Shown here piece by piece: positions 17,837 through 26,293 of a stretch of DNA of 64,000 nucleotides (positions are counted from its first letter, which is position 1; every line of letters starts with the position of its first letter). The position numbers and the translations under genes were made by a program. The stretch comes from JBGTSJ01 sp041940305 (lineage in GTDB: Bacteria; Planctomycetota; Planctomycetia; Planctomycetales; Planctomycetaceae). A model generated the notes under the pieces. The model did not search any database. It worked only from the letters and a program-made list of their open reading frames with translations, and had not been told where the DNA came from. Where the stretch lies: NCBI GenBank assembly GCA_041940305.1, contig JBGTSJ010000002.1, positions 434,001 through 498,000 on the forward strand, in the 5' to 3' direction.

Positions 17837-18979
17837 ATGCCGACCTCCGTGCCTCGCCGCCGATTCCTGACTCAAACCGGATCCGTTCTGGCGGGAGCCG
17901 CGTTGGCCCCCTATGCTCTTGGCGAAGACACTTCCGCCGCCACCCGTTCGCCTGCCATGCACGGTCCCGTTCCCCTCAAGGCCATTGCTTCTGCCAATGG
18001 CATCGCTGCCGTCGAACAGGCGTTCGCGCTGCTGACGCAGGACGCCGATCCCCTCGATGCGGCGATTGAGGGCGTCACCCTCGTCGAGAACGACCCGGAG
18101 GAGGTCACCGTCGGCTACGGAGGACTCCCCAACGAGAACGGCGTCGTCGAGCTGGACGCGGCCGTGATGCACGGACCGACGCATCGCGCCGGCGCGGTGG
18201 CCTCGCTGCAAAAGATCCGCAACCCGGCGCGGCTGGCCAGGCTCGTCATGCAGCAGACCGACCACGTGCTGCTCGTCGGCAAGGGAGCATTGCAGTTCGC
18301 GCGGGCCAATGGGTTCCCCGAAGAAAACCTGCTCACCGAGAAGGCCCGCAAGATCTGGCTGTACTGGAAACAGACGCACTCCGACCGGGACGACTGGCTG
18401 CCCCCCGACCCGGCCACCCTCGATCCCGCTGTCCGCGAGTTCTTCCACCTTGGAGACGACCACGGACCCGGACCGTCGGCAATGAACTATCAGCGCTCCG
18501 AAGCAATGGACCGGCCCACAGGCACGATCCACTGTGCCTGCATCAACGGCGGAGGTGACATCTCCTGCACCACGACCACCAGCGGACTGGCATTCAAGAT
18601 GCCCGGCCGCGTGGGAGACTCGCCCATCATCGGCGCCGGCCTCTACGTGGACAACGAGATCGGCTCCTGCGGCTCGACCGGACGCGGCGAGGCCAACCTC
18701 CAGAACATGTCCTCGATGGCGGCCGTCGAGCTGATGCGCGGCGGCATGTCCCCGCAGGAGGCCGGACTCGAAGTGTTGCGCCGCGTCGCGCGGCGTACCT
18801 CGGAGAAGCATCTCCTCGGAGAAGACGGCCGCCCCAACTTCGGGCTGAAGTTCTACCTCCTCAACAAACGCGGCGAGCATGCGGGCGTATCAATGTGGGG
18901 ACCGGCGAAGTTCGCCGTCTGCGACGAACAGGGACCGAGGCTGGAGGAGTGCGCGTTCCTGTACGAGAAGCCGGCCTGA
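17837..18979 (+). CDS. Glycosylasparaginase (N4-(beta-N-acetylglucosaminyl)-L-asparaginase)
   Basis: Ntn-hydrolase that cleaves the GlcNAc-Asn bond of glycoasparagines, or a related isoaspartyl/asparaginase activity. The Tat-type leader MPTSVPRRRFLTQTGSV points to export. The family N-terminal half shows DPLDAAIEGVTLVENDPEE and VGYGGLPNENG, with a MHGPTHRAGAV strand. The autocleavage site is read as TGTIHCACIN, with Thr about residue 230 as the new N-terminal nucleophile. It is followed by TTTTSGLAFKMPGRVGDSPI and GAGLYVDNEIGSCGSTGRGE, substrate-binding blocks of the family. It is 380 residues. ATG 17837 was preferred to a GTG three codons upstream. The SDR gene is divergent, sharing a 159-nt upstream region. 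Confidence 0.9.
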   Translation: MPTSVPRRRFLTQTGSVLAGAALAPYALGEDTSAATRSPAMHGPVPLKAIASANGIAAVEQAFALLTQDADPLDAAIEGVTLVENDPEEVTVGYGGLPNENGVVELDAAVMHGPTHRAGAVASLQKIRNPARLARLVMQQTDHVLLVGKGALQFARANGFPEENLLTEKARKIWLYWKQTHSDRDDWLPPDPATLDPAVREFFHLGDDHGPGPSAMNYQRSEAMDRPTGTIHCACINGGGDISCTTTTSGLAFKMPGRVGDSPIIGAGLYVDNEIGSCGSTGRGEANLQNMSSMAAVELMRGGMSPQEAGLEVLRRVARRTSEKHLLGEDGRPNFGLKFYLLNKRGEHAGVSMWGPAKFAVCDEQGPRLEECAFLYEKPA

Positions 18980-19133
18980 CCGCGCGCCCCGGCGGGAGGA
19001 TACGCCCAACACTGGAAACATCCAAAAATCCGGCCGTTCAGGGATTTCTCGCCGGTCGGGGGAGCGAATCTGCTAGACTGCACGTCTCACGCACACGCTG
19101 GCCCTCCGTGCCGCCTTGCCCCGGAGAAGTGCG

Positions 19134-19694
19134 ATGCGAGTCACGATCGTTGCCCTCTCGCTCGGCGCCGCCCTGTCCTGCATCCCGTCCGTCGTGCGAG
19201 CAGAGGATGAACCGGTCGACGCCGCGACCGCGGAGAGCGGCGCTCCCGAGGACGCAGTCAATAAAGACGGCGAGCCGATCGATCCCTCCGGACGCTTCAG
19301 CAACGACCTCATCGACGAGTCTCCCCGCTACTTCCTCTGGCACGACAGCTCCGGCTGGCACCTCCGCACCACCTCGTCCCGCGGGACCTTCTCGCGGTTC
19401 GACGGCACGATCCGGGTGACGGACGGCGCGCTGGCGAAGTTCCGCCCGATCGGGCTGGAGCGCCGCGGACGCAATCCGGACAAGTGGGAGCTCAGCGAGG
19501 ACCGCGACGAGTTGACGTTCGAGATCGCCACCAACAGCGGGTTCGACGGGTTCGATTTCAGCGTCACCGGTGATGACGCCCGGGTCGAATTCGACCTCAA
19601 CATCGCAAAAAAGCCGTATCGCAGCCGGATCATCATCGGCCGCGACGGCGAGTTCCCGTCGAAGACGAAGTTCAGTTTCGCGGCCTCTCCATAG
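19134..19694 (+). CDS. Secreted protein of unknown family, tandem paralogue 1
   Basis: 186 residues. It has a signal peptide (MRVTIVALSLGAALSCIPSVVRA), an acidic linker, and then a compact beta-rich domain starting at GEPIDPSGRFSNDL. Strongly conserved with the next gene are PRYFLWHDSSGWHLRT, GALAKFRPIGLERRGR, and FDGFDFSVTGDDARVEFDL. The pattern of alternating hydrophobic residues and paired Trp (HDSSGWHL) suggests a beta-sandwich. I do not recognise a family. The two genes lie 12 nt apart on the same strand and should be cotranscribed. The start at 19134 opens the signal peptide. Confidence 0.72.
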   Translation: MRVTIVALSLGAALSCIPSVVRAEDEPVDAATAESGAPEDAVNKDGEPIDPSGRFSNDLIDESPRYFLWHDSSGWHLRTTSSRGTFSRFDGTIRVTDGALAKFRPIGLERRGRNPDKWELSEDRDELTFEIATNSGFDGFDFSVTGDDARVEFDLNIAKKPYRSRIIIGRDGEFPSKTKFSFAASP

Positions 19695-19706
19695 AGGGCG
19701 GAAAGC

Positions 19707-20246
19707 ATGGTTCGGATCGGCATCTGTTTCCTCGCCGCTGCGTGGCCCGCAGCCGTGATCCTTGCGGACGACGCGCCGGCAGTGACGGTCGATGTAACGG
19801 AGTCCATCGACGGCGAGCCGCTTGACCCGCAGGGGCGATTCAGCAACGACCTCACCGGGCAGCCGCCGCGCTACTACGTCTGGCGGGACAGCGAAGGCTG
19901 GCATCTGCGGTCGGCGTCGCAGCGGGGAAGGCTGATCCGCTTTCACGGATCGATCACGCTCACCGGCGGCACTTTCAACAAGCTGCGGCCGGTCGGTCTG
20001 GAACGCCGTGGGAGTGCGGCCGACTCCTGGCAGGTGTCCGAGGACCGTTCTCGCGTGGACTTCGAGATCAAGACGACCAGTTCATTCGACGGCTTCGACT
20101 TCTCCGTCAACGACCGGGACGCGTACATCACCTTCGACCTGAGCATGGGGAACCGCAAGTTCCTCAAGCGGATCTACATCGGCAGCGACGGCCAGCACCC
20201 GGCCAACGCAGAGTTCACGCTGCCGGCCAGCCGAACGTCCGAGTGA
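19707..20246 (+). CDS. Secreted protein of unknown family, tandem paralogue 2
   Basis: 179 residues, clearly homologous to the preceding gene over its mature part. It shares GEPLDPQGRFSNDL, PRYYVWRDSEGWHLR, FNKLRPVGLERRG, and SFDGFDFSVNDRDAYITFDL, in the same order and spacing. It carries its own signal peptide (MVRIGICFLAAAWPAAVILA) rather than sharing one, so this is a gene duplication and not a split gene. It ends just before a hairpin repeat (20264-20339) that separates it from a convergent gene. Confidence 0.72.
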   Translation: MVRIGICFLAAAWPAAVILADDAPAVTVDVTESIDGEPLDPQGRFSNDLTGQPPRYYVWRDSEGWHLRSASQRGRLIRFHGSITLTGGTFNKLRPVGLERRGSAADSWQVSEDRSRVDFEIKTTSSFDGFDFSVNDRDAYITFDLSMGNRKFLKRIYIGSDGQHPANAEFTLPASRTSE

Positions 20247-20263
20247 GTTCTCGCCCGGCAAAG

Positions 20264-20339
20264 AGCCGCGCCCGGCAGGAAGCGGCCCAGGTCTCTACAT
20301 CATCGCCGCAAACGACCGCTCCCCGCCGGTCGCGGCTCC
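20264..20339. repeat. Dispersed hairpin repeat, GAGCCGCG family, copy 2
   Basis: The left arm GAGCCGCGCCCGGC and right arm GCCGGTCGCGGCTC can pair across about 48 nt. The left part matches the copy at 205-237 almost exactly. It lies between two convergent genes, so it may serve as a bidirectional terminator. Confidence 0.6.
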
Positions 20340-20348
20340 TTCACGTGG

Positions 20349-21830
20349 TCATTCGAGGGCAAGATACATCAGCGTATAGTACGCCTCTTGATGCAGCAGC
20401 CGCAGGCCCTCGGCGGAGCGGACGCCGCTGGCGTGCAGTTCGTGCACGTGCCCGCGCTGCAGGCCGTCAACTTTAAGATGCACCGACAGCGCGTCGTCGG
20501 ACACCGTGGCGGCGACGATCGTCGGCTCCGTGTGATCCACCTCCGGGCTGCCGTAGCTCTCCTGGAAGATGTACGTGTAGGTCTGCATGTCATAGCTGGC
20601 GACGTCGCCGGCCGCGTTCGGATCGACAGGCTGCGTGAACGTCAGCTCAAAACCGTCCGGCCGGGCCCGCATCTCGTGGATCTCGAACGGAACCTTTCCG
20701 GACCAGTCGATGCGTTCGACCGCGAAGGGTTTATTGCCGCGGGAGCCCCAGCCGCGGTTGGTGCCGCCGGCGAACATCGATCCCTCAAACATCTCGACGG
20801 GCACCGTGCCGGATCCGAGCCCCTCGCGGAAGGGGAAGCAGGCCCCCTGCCAGTGTCCCTGCACTTTCTCCAGATAGCAGCGCATCACCGTGCTGAAGGT
20901 CTGGTCGCCGACGAACATCTGCCCTTCGAAGGGACCGAACCTGCCGCCGCTGGTGTCGCAGGTGACGCCGCTCGCCGACTGCCCCATCTTGGCGTAGGGG
21001 AACAGGATCGTCGGCGGCGTGTAGTACGGCAGACGGTCCGCCTCGACATGGAACCGGCTGCCCGACTTCGGCTCCTCCGGCCGCGGCCCCATCGCCGTTA
21101 GCGCTTCCGGTTCGTCGTACCACTTGAAGCCGCCGGGATGCCCGACGAACTTCCCCGGCTCCAGGTACTTCAGTTCGCAGGTGCCGTTCCACGGTCCCTG
21201 GTTATCGGTGTAGAAGGCATCGCCGTCCGCATTGAACCCGATGCCCCCCGGCGAGCGGATGCCGCTGCAGGTGGGGATGATCTCCCCCTCCGGCGTGACG
21301 CGCACGCACCAGCCGCGGTACTTCACGTTGCTGCTGAACGAGCCGGTGAGGCAGAGCACCACCCAGATGTTGCCGTCGCGATCGAACTTCGAGCCGAACG
21401 CGTACTCGTGATAGTCGCCGGAGATCTCCCAGCCGTCGCCGACAACCTCGAACAGGTCGGCCGCGCCGTCGCCGCTCGCATCCTGGATGCGCGACACGTC
21501 CGGCCGCTGCGTGAGATACAGCCACCCGTCCCGCTCGGCGAGACCGAGGACTTCGTGCAGCCCGTGCGCGAAGCGCGTGAACTGATTGTCTGTGACTTCG
21601 TCTGCAAACGGATCGGCGATCATCCATACTTCGCCCCGACGAGAGGAGACCGCCATCCGGCCATCGGACATCAGCTGAAACGCACCGGGCTCCAGCACGA
21701 CCCCCTTGGGGACTTCAAATCGCGTGATGGGGTAGTAATCGTCCTCAGTGGGAGTCTGGGCGCGTGCGATGCCGGCCAGCAAAACGAGCAGGCCCAGTGC
21801 CGATGCGGGAATTGGAAGTCGGACTGACAT
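20349..21830 (-). CDS. Exported beta-propeller protein, glucose/sorbosone-dehydrogenase-like
   Basis: 493 residues with signal peptide (MSVRLPIPASALGLLVLLAGIARA). The sequence has propeller-like repeats (MSDGRMAVSSRRGEVWMI, GLHEVLGLAERDGWLYLTQR, FGSKFDRDGNIWVVL and GGIGFNADGDAFYTDNQG), resembling the soluble glucose/sorbosone dehydrogenase or NHL-type domains that planctomycetes carry in many large secreted proteins. There is no haem CxxCH motif. The last third (about residues 380-493) has TFTQPVDPNAAGDVASYDM, a Fn3-like or CARDB-like strand pattern. Catalytic activity is not certain, as the PQQ contacts cannot be checked by eye. Confidence 0.75.
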   Translation of the reverse strand: MSVRLPIPASALGLLVLLAGIARAQTPTEDDYYPITRFEVPKGVVLEPGAFQLMSDGRMAVSSRRGEVWMIADPFADEVTDNQFTRFAHGLHEVLGLAERDGWLYLTQRPDVSRIQDASGDGAADLFEVVGDGWEISGDYHEYAFGSKFDRDGNIWVVLCLTGSFSSNVKYRGWCVRVTPEGEIIPTCSGIRSPGGIGFNADGDAFYTDNQGPWNGTCELKYLEPGKFVGHPGGFKWYDEPEALTAMGPRPEEPKSGSRFHVEADRLPYYTPPTILFPYAKMGQSASGVTCDTSGGRFGPFEGQMFVGDQTFSTVMRCYLEKVQGHWQGACFPFREGLGSGTVPVEMFEGSMFAGGTNRGWGSRGNKPFAVERIDWSGKVPFEIHEMRARPDGFELTFTQPVDPNAAGDVASYDMQTYTYIFQESYGSPEVDHTEPTIVAATVSDDALSVHLKVDGLQRGHVHELHASGVRSAEGLRLLHQEAYYTLMYLALE

Positions 21831-21849
21831 TCATTGCTCCGAAGAAAAG

Positions 21850-21885
21850 TCTCTCGCAGAGTCGCAGAGACGCAGAGACGCAGAG
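21850..21885. repeat. GCAGAGACGCAGAG tandem tract
   Basis: A run of the unit GCAGAGAC(GCAGAG) just upstream of the propeller gene start. Related tracts lie at about 6664-6681 and, in the other orientation, about 26266-26289 (GCGTCTCAGCGACTCTGCG). It seems to be a dispersed intergenic repeat. Confidence 0.55.
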
Positions 21886-21922
21886 TTCTTCTGCTGTGGG
21901 ACTGTCTCGATGACAAAACAGA

Positions 21923-22237
21923 CTAATCGGCACCCAGCTCTACGTCCGATGTCGCCCCAACTCCAAAAATATCCTTGACCGGTGCGTCTGCAAACAGCTT
22001 CGCCGCAGCCGCCAAATGGTTGGGGACGTGAATGAGAACGTGTGCCAGAAGACGACTGAGCTCCTCGTCGCCCATCGATTGAGGGTTCTTGTAGAAGTCA
22101 AACAGAGCCTCAAGATCGTCAGCCCAGTCGGTCATGTGAAAGGCTACGTCGTAAGAAATGCCCTCAGAAAGTCCTTCTCGCTCGCGTAAGAGTCGATAGA
22201 TGCGGTCACGAACGGCGTTTATGTCAATCGTGCTCAT
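21923..22237 (-). CDS. Hypothetical protein, 104 residues
   Basis: A small, soluble, mostly helical acidic protein (for example RDRIYRLLREREGL, FHMTDWADDLEALFDFYKN and ELSRLLAHVLIHVPNHLAAAAKL). It has normal composition and no signal peptide. Its codon use is less GC-rich than neighbouring genes, which may hint at separate origin. It lies between two larger minus-strand genes. Family not recognised; helical immunity-type proteins look similar, but nothing nearby supports that. Confidence 0.55.
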   Translation of the reverse strand: MSTIDINAVRDRIYRLLREREGLSEGISYDVAFHMTDWADDLEALFDFYKNPQSMGDEELSRLLAHVLIHVPNHLAAAAKLFADAPVKDIFGVGATSDVELGAD

Positions 22238-22415
22238 GGCTTGGGGAAGGCCGTCGAGACGGACTCCATGACTCTTAACCTCAGTCTTCGGTCTGCCAAC
22301 GGATGTCCGTCTCTCTCTTCGTGTCCTGGGTGCCTTGGTGGTCCTCTACTGATTCGTGACAACCTGTTGAATCATGAAGACACGCAGATCACCCGACAGT
22401 CAGTAAGAAAAGGTG

Positions 22416-25400
22416 CTACCAGGTGATTTCCTCGACTATCTCCGCACTCCCGCTGGTCAAATCCACAGGCACCAGCAATTCCGACCGCCCGTTGTTCTGC
22501 CGCAGAATCGGCGGGTTCCCTCCGGTGACCTGTACGCGCACGGCCCCGCTGACGAGATACCAGCCGTCCGTCTGCGGCTCTATTGTCTCCCCGCTTGCCG
22601 CGCGGAAATAGACGTTGGGGACGTTGCCATCGGCTGCGATCGTCACCCGGCGACGGAACGTCGCGTCGCCTTCGGCGCTCGCGACCGGCTCGAAGTCATC
22701 GGTGATGCTCAGTTCGGAAGTTTCGTAGCGGAAGGACGGGCGTTTCTGCTCATCCAGCGAATAACCGCGGAACCGGTAGCCGCGATCCTTGGGCATCTCC
22801 GCCGGCCAGGGCGCCTCGGCGGACTCCAGCACGGCCACGGGGCAGTTTTCCTCCCACGTCATGATGTGGTCGCCCAAAGGCCGCTGGGCCCCCTGGCCGC
22901 GGCCTTCCCAGTGCATCGAAGCATCAATGAAGCGGCCATGCCAGATGAGGGCGAGCCCCATGCGGTCCGCGTCCCAGGCAAGGTTGCACTCCTCCGGATA
23001 GCCGACGGCGATGGCGCGGGACGACAGTCCTTCCAGGAAGTTCCGGTAGATGATCGGCTCCGACTCCGGCTTGAGTTCGATCAGCTGTGCGACGAGTCCG
23101 TCCGGGACACCCGCGCGGCTGCCGTCGGTCAGGTACGTCCAGATCGCGGACACCTGCCGGTCCATGTCGCCGTCGTAGATGTCCTTCACGGTCGCGACGC
23201 CGTCCGGGAAGCCTGACGGCATCCGCGTGCCGGGCCGATACGCCTGCGGGTTCGGCAGGTAGCGATGGAACCAGTCTGCGCGCAGCCGTTGCGTCATCTT
23301 CTGCAGGTCCATCGCCTGGATGCCGGTGGCGCGATGCGGACCGAAGGTGTGGCACTTGATGCAGCCGAGCGCCTGGTCGCCGACGAGCCGACGTCCCTCC
23401 GCCTTCACGCGGTGTTCCGGATCGTCCGGCGTGGGAAAGCTCCCCGCGACGACGCGATCCTCGGCGATGAAAGCCGCCGCCAACTGCTCGACCGGCTGCG
23501 TGCCGAAGCGCGGCATGCGCGTGAGCATGTAGGGGCGGTCGTTGGCGCCGTTGCGGAGAATGTGGCCGAGCCAGGCGTCGTTGAGCTTGTCGCCGGCGCC
23601 GTCGAGCGGCGGCGGGATGCGGCCTTCGTCCCCCATTTCCGGGATGGTGGTGACAAACAGATCGTTCCGTTCCCGTTCCGGCCCGCCGATCTCGCCGCGG
23701 GCATGGCAGGCGTAACAGTTGAAGGCCGCCATCGTCTGGGCGATGCGGCGCTCGTTCGACGCCTCGGGATTGGCGGGAGTGGAAAGGGACGTGGTGAGTG
23801 CGGCGATCTGGGGGCGGGTGAGATCGAAGTTGGGGATCGGCGCGGCAGAAACCAGGTTTCTTGGAGAAACCTGGTTTCTTTCGGCGCTGAGGCAACCTTC
23901 CGCGAGATTCAGCTCGGACAGCGGTTTCGCAGCGAGTGACGATGCGATGCGCTGACCATCGGGAGACATTTCGTGGCAGCTGGCGCATCCGATTGACGCG
24001 AACAGCTCGCGGCCGCGCTCGACTAGGCTCTCATCAACAACGAACGCCGCGCTGTCTGCCGGATCGACAGTGGTCTGGGCAGCGGGGACGCCGGCCGGGT
24101 CGGGCGTCAATCCGATCATCGCAAAGGCATCCTGGCGCGCGACGCCTGGTCCTTCGTACTCCAGCGCCAGCGTCCATTCGCCGCCCGCTTGCTGGTACTC
24201 CACACGGATCGGGTGCATTCCCTGCTCGAGCCGGACGCGTCCGGAGTGGACCGTGTGCGGGTGGATGCCGTCCGTATCCACCACCTTCTCGCCGTTGATG
24301 TACAGCAGGCTGCCGTCGTCCGACCCGAGATGGAACGTATACTCGCCGGGTTCGTCGATTCGCAGGAAGCCGTCGAACCGGACGCCGAAATCGTTGCGCC
24401 GCTCCGCGACGGTCAGGTCGAATGCCGGTCCCTCCCCGGTGCGGACCGGCTCCAGCTCGTCAAAGTTCGGCACGCGGTCCCAGGATCCGTGATAGACCGC
24501 GTAGCGCATGTTGGGATTGCGCGGAGCCAGCACGAGTTCCCCGAGCAGATAGTGCGCGATCCGCTGCGTCTCTTCATCCTTGAGATTGAGGCTCGGCATC
24601 CGTCCGCCGGGTCGCACGGCGTGGGGGTCCTTCAGGAACTCGATCAGGCTGGGGATGGAATACTTCTGCTCCAGTGCACCGAGCGGAACCGACGTCGCCA
24701 ATGAAAAACCCGGCTGCTGCGAAGAGCCGGGCTGACGCGAATCGGTTGTCTCGCGCGGCGCGTGACACGCCGCACAGCCGACGGTGTGAAACAGCGTCTC
24801 TCCCTCCCGGGCCAGCTGCCGATCGGGGCGCTGCTCCGGCACGCGCCCCGTGGACGCCAGAAAGCTCGCGATGGACCGCGCTGCTTCGTCACGCTGGTCG
24901 TCGCTCAGCTTCGACAGCACGTCCGGCATGGTGGTGCCCGGCTTGACTACGTGCGGGTCGGCGATGAACCGGGCGATCCACCCCGGCTGCACCCGGCGGC
25001 CGACGTCGGTCAGCCGCGGCGCCGTTCTCGGAATGAGGTCCCGCGCCAGTTCCTCTGTCGCGGCGTGGCAGGCGGTGCAGTTCAGTTCTCCCAGCAGCAG
25101 ACTCCCCGCATCGAACGGCTGAGAACCGGTCGCCGCCGCATTATGGAACCGCTCGAATGCGGGAATGATGGGTCGCCGCGCCTCCTGTTCGGCGTCGCGC
25201 GGCAGCACCCAGATGTTGCGGTACCGCACCGGGTTGCCGTGATCCTGCAGATAGATCGGCCCCGGCTCCGCAGACTCCCCCAGCGGCGCCGCCCGCGTCG
25301 GGCGCGGCACTTCCACGTTCGGCTGCACTTCCACGCCGTTCAGCCGCACCGTCAGCCGGGCATTGGCCACCTTCTCACCCTGCGCATTGAAGCGGGCCGC

Positions 25401-26111
25401 CGTGAAATCGGCGTCATAGGTCTGCCAGACCAGGGGCGGCAGGCACATGTTGAGGTCGGGGTCGCGGATTTCGTAGATGCCGCCGGTTTCGTTGTTCTTG
25501 CCGTCGAGGCCGAACGAATCGAGCATCTGCGTTTCGTAGCGACCCTGGTAATAGATGCCGCTGTTGCCGCGCGCCTGACCGCGGGCCTTGGGCATGTAGG
25601 GAAGCCGGAACTCGATGTGGATCGTGAAGTCCTGAAACGTATCGGTGCTCGTCGCCCCCTGGATCAGCAGCCCGTCGTCGGAGATCCGCGCCCCGTCCTG
25701 CCAGTGCTGTTTGAAGGTTTCCTCCGTGCCGTCGAACAGCACGACCGCACCGTCGGGCGGCTCCGCGCCGAGCGTCGGGCTGGCCCGCTCAACCTTCTTG
25801 AGTTCGAAGTCCTTGATCAGTTCCTTGACGCCGGCGGCGCTTTCCTCCGAGACCTGTCGTTCGCTGCGATCCCAGCCGGCGCCGGGCAAACCGCCGCGGT
25901 GAATGACCACGCGGAAGGCATCGTTTCCGAGTGCGACCACCTGCACGCCGAGCGTGTCGCTGGCGTATTCCCCCTGCACGGCGAAATCCGGATCGGCCGC
26001 GGCGGCCTCCGGCGAGTCGTACACGGGATTTTCATCCTGAGCGCCGGCCCCCACGCAGATCCCAACGGCCAGCAGCCCCCCCAGCCAGACAGTTCGAAGC
26101 CGCATCGCCAC
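22416..26111 (-). CDS. Exported DUF1080 - PA14 - multihaem cytochrome c fusion
   Basis: 1231-residue exported protein. Signal peptide (about 1-24); an N-terminal YDSPEAAAADPDFAVQGEY region; a DUF1080/3-keto-disaccharide hydrolase domain (about 120-305, with NSGIYYQGRYETQMLDSFG). Two haem sites follow, CTACH (about 344) and CAACH (about 444). A PA14 carbohydrate-type domain (about 545-660, GEYTFHLGSDDGSLLYINGE) comes next. Three further sites follow: CASCH (about 708), CYACH (about 799) and CIKCH (about 916). A beta-rich tail ends the protein. Sugar binding plus electron transfer suggests oxidation or sensing of an external polysaccharide. Two stretches, RNQVSPRNLVS and QPGSSQQPGFS, are encoded by palindromic elements and look like in-frame insertions. 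The stand-alone DUF1080 gene directly upstream on the same strand is a paralogue of the N-terminus. Confidence 0.9.
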   Translation of the reverse strand: MAMRLRTVWLGGLLAVGICVGAGAQDENPVYDSPEAAAADPDFAVQGEYASDTLGVQVVALGNDAFRVVIHRGGLPGAGWDRSERQVSEESAAGVKELIKDFELKKVERASPTLGAEPPDGAVVLFDGTEETFKQHWQDGARISDDGLLIQGATSTDTFQDFTIHIEFRLPYMPKARGQARGNSGIYYQGRYETQMLDSFGLDGKNNETGGIYEIRDPDLNMCLPPLVWQTYDADFTAARFNAQGEKVANARLTVRLNGVEVQPNVEVPRPTRAAPLGESAEPGPIYLQDHGNPVRYRNIWVLPRDAEQEARRPIIPAFERFHNAAATGSQPFDAGSLLLGELNCTACHAATEELARDLIPRTAPRLTDVGRRVQPGWIARFIADPHVVKPGTTMPDVLSKLSDDQRDEAARSIASFLASTGRVPEQRPDRQLAREGETLFHTVGCAACHAPRETTDSRQPGSSQQPGFSLATSVPLGALEQKYSIPSLIEFLKDPHAVRPGGRMPSLNLKDEETQRIAHYLLGELVLAPRNPNMRYAVYHGSWDRVPNFDELEPVRTGEGPAFDLTVAERRNDFGVRFDGFLRIDEPGEYTFHLGSDDGSLLYINGEKVVDTDGIHPHTVHSGRVRLEQGMHPIRVEYQQAGGEWTLALEYEGPGVARQDAFAMIGLTPDPAGVPAAQTTVDPADSAAFVVDESLVERGRELFASIGCASCHEMSPDGQRIASSLAAKPLSELNLAEGCLSAERNQVSPRNLVSAAPIPNFDLTRPQIAALTTSLSTPANPEASNERRIAQTMAAFNCYACHARGEIGGPERERNDLFVTTIPEMGDEGRIPPPLDGAGDKLNDAWLGHILRNGANDRPYMLTRMPRFGTQPVEQLAAAFIAEDRVVAGSFPTPDDPEHRVKAEGRRLVGDQALGCIKCHTFGPHRATGIQAMDLQKMTQRLRADWFHRYLPNPQAYRPGTRMPSGFPDGVATVKDIYDGDMDRQVSAIWTYLTDGSRAGVPDGLVAQLIELKPESEPIIYRNFLEGLSSRAIAVGYPEECNLAWDADRMGLALIWHGRFIDASMHWEGRGQGAQRPLGDHIMTWEENCPVAVLESAEAPWPAEMPKDRGYRFRGYSLDEQKRPSFRYETSELSITDDFEPVASAEGDATFRRRVTIAADGNVPNVYFRAASGETIEPQTDGWYLVSGAVRVQVTGGNPPILRQNNGRSELLVPVDLTSGSAEIVEEITW
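23847..23879. repeat. 33-nt palindromic element, copy B, inside a coding sequence
   Basis: Same architecture as the element at 7740-7772, but CCCGG is changed to CCAGG in one arm and CCGGG to CCTGG in the other, so the palindrome is preserved by paired substitutions. On the coding (minus) strand it reads exactly eleven codons, RNQVSPRNLVS. They lie between GCLSAE and AAPIPNFDLTRP of the multihaem protein, in a linker after the CASCH haem site. Confidence 0.8.
24703..24733. repeat. Diverged palindromic element, copy D, inside a coding sequence
   Basis: Arms AAAAACCCGGCTGCT and AGAGCCGGGCT pair imperfectly. The arrangement matches the 33-nt element family with CGGCT in place of CGGTT. On the coding strand it encodes QPGSSQQPGFS, just after the second haem site (CAACHAPRE) of the multihaem protein. 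It is read in a different frame from copy B. Confidence 0.55.
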
Positions 26112-26293
26112 TCCCCTGGATCGAAACTAATTAAGTGGCAGAGGAACGCTAATGACCACTAATTACCACTAATCGTTCTGTGGAATGATTAACGAAGATT
26201 AGCGGCAATGAGTGTTCCTGCTCCTTCCCCAAAGGTCCTCGCATCTCCCCTGCTCTTTGCGCGTCGTCGCGTCTCAGCGACTCTGCGTCGGCC
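26112..26293. other. AT-rich intergenic tract with CTAAT repeats
   Basis: Contains several CACTAAT/CCACTAAT copies (about 26157-26173), a matching inverted GATTAGC, and a GCGTCTCAGCGACTCTGCG tract near the 3' end of the stand-alone DUF1080 gene. The tract is clearly more AT-rich than the flanking genes. No gene seen. Confidence 0.5.

Noticed and set aside
17678..18880. Long antisense extension of the SDR reading frame
   Set aside because: It overlaps the well-supported glycosylasparaginase gene on the other strand and has no domain or signal of its own. High GC keeps antisense frames open.
24762..26162. Long plus-strand frame antisense to the multihaem gene
   Set aside because: It is rich in Arg, Ala and His without any motif and lies wholly opposite a well-supported gene.
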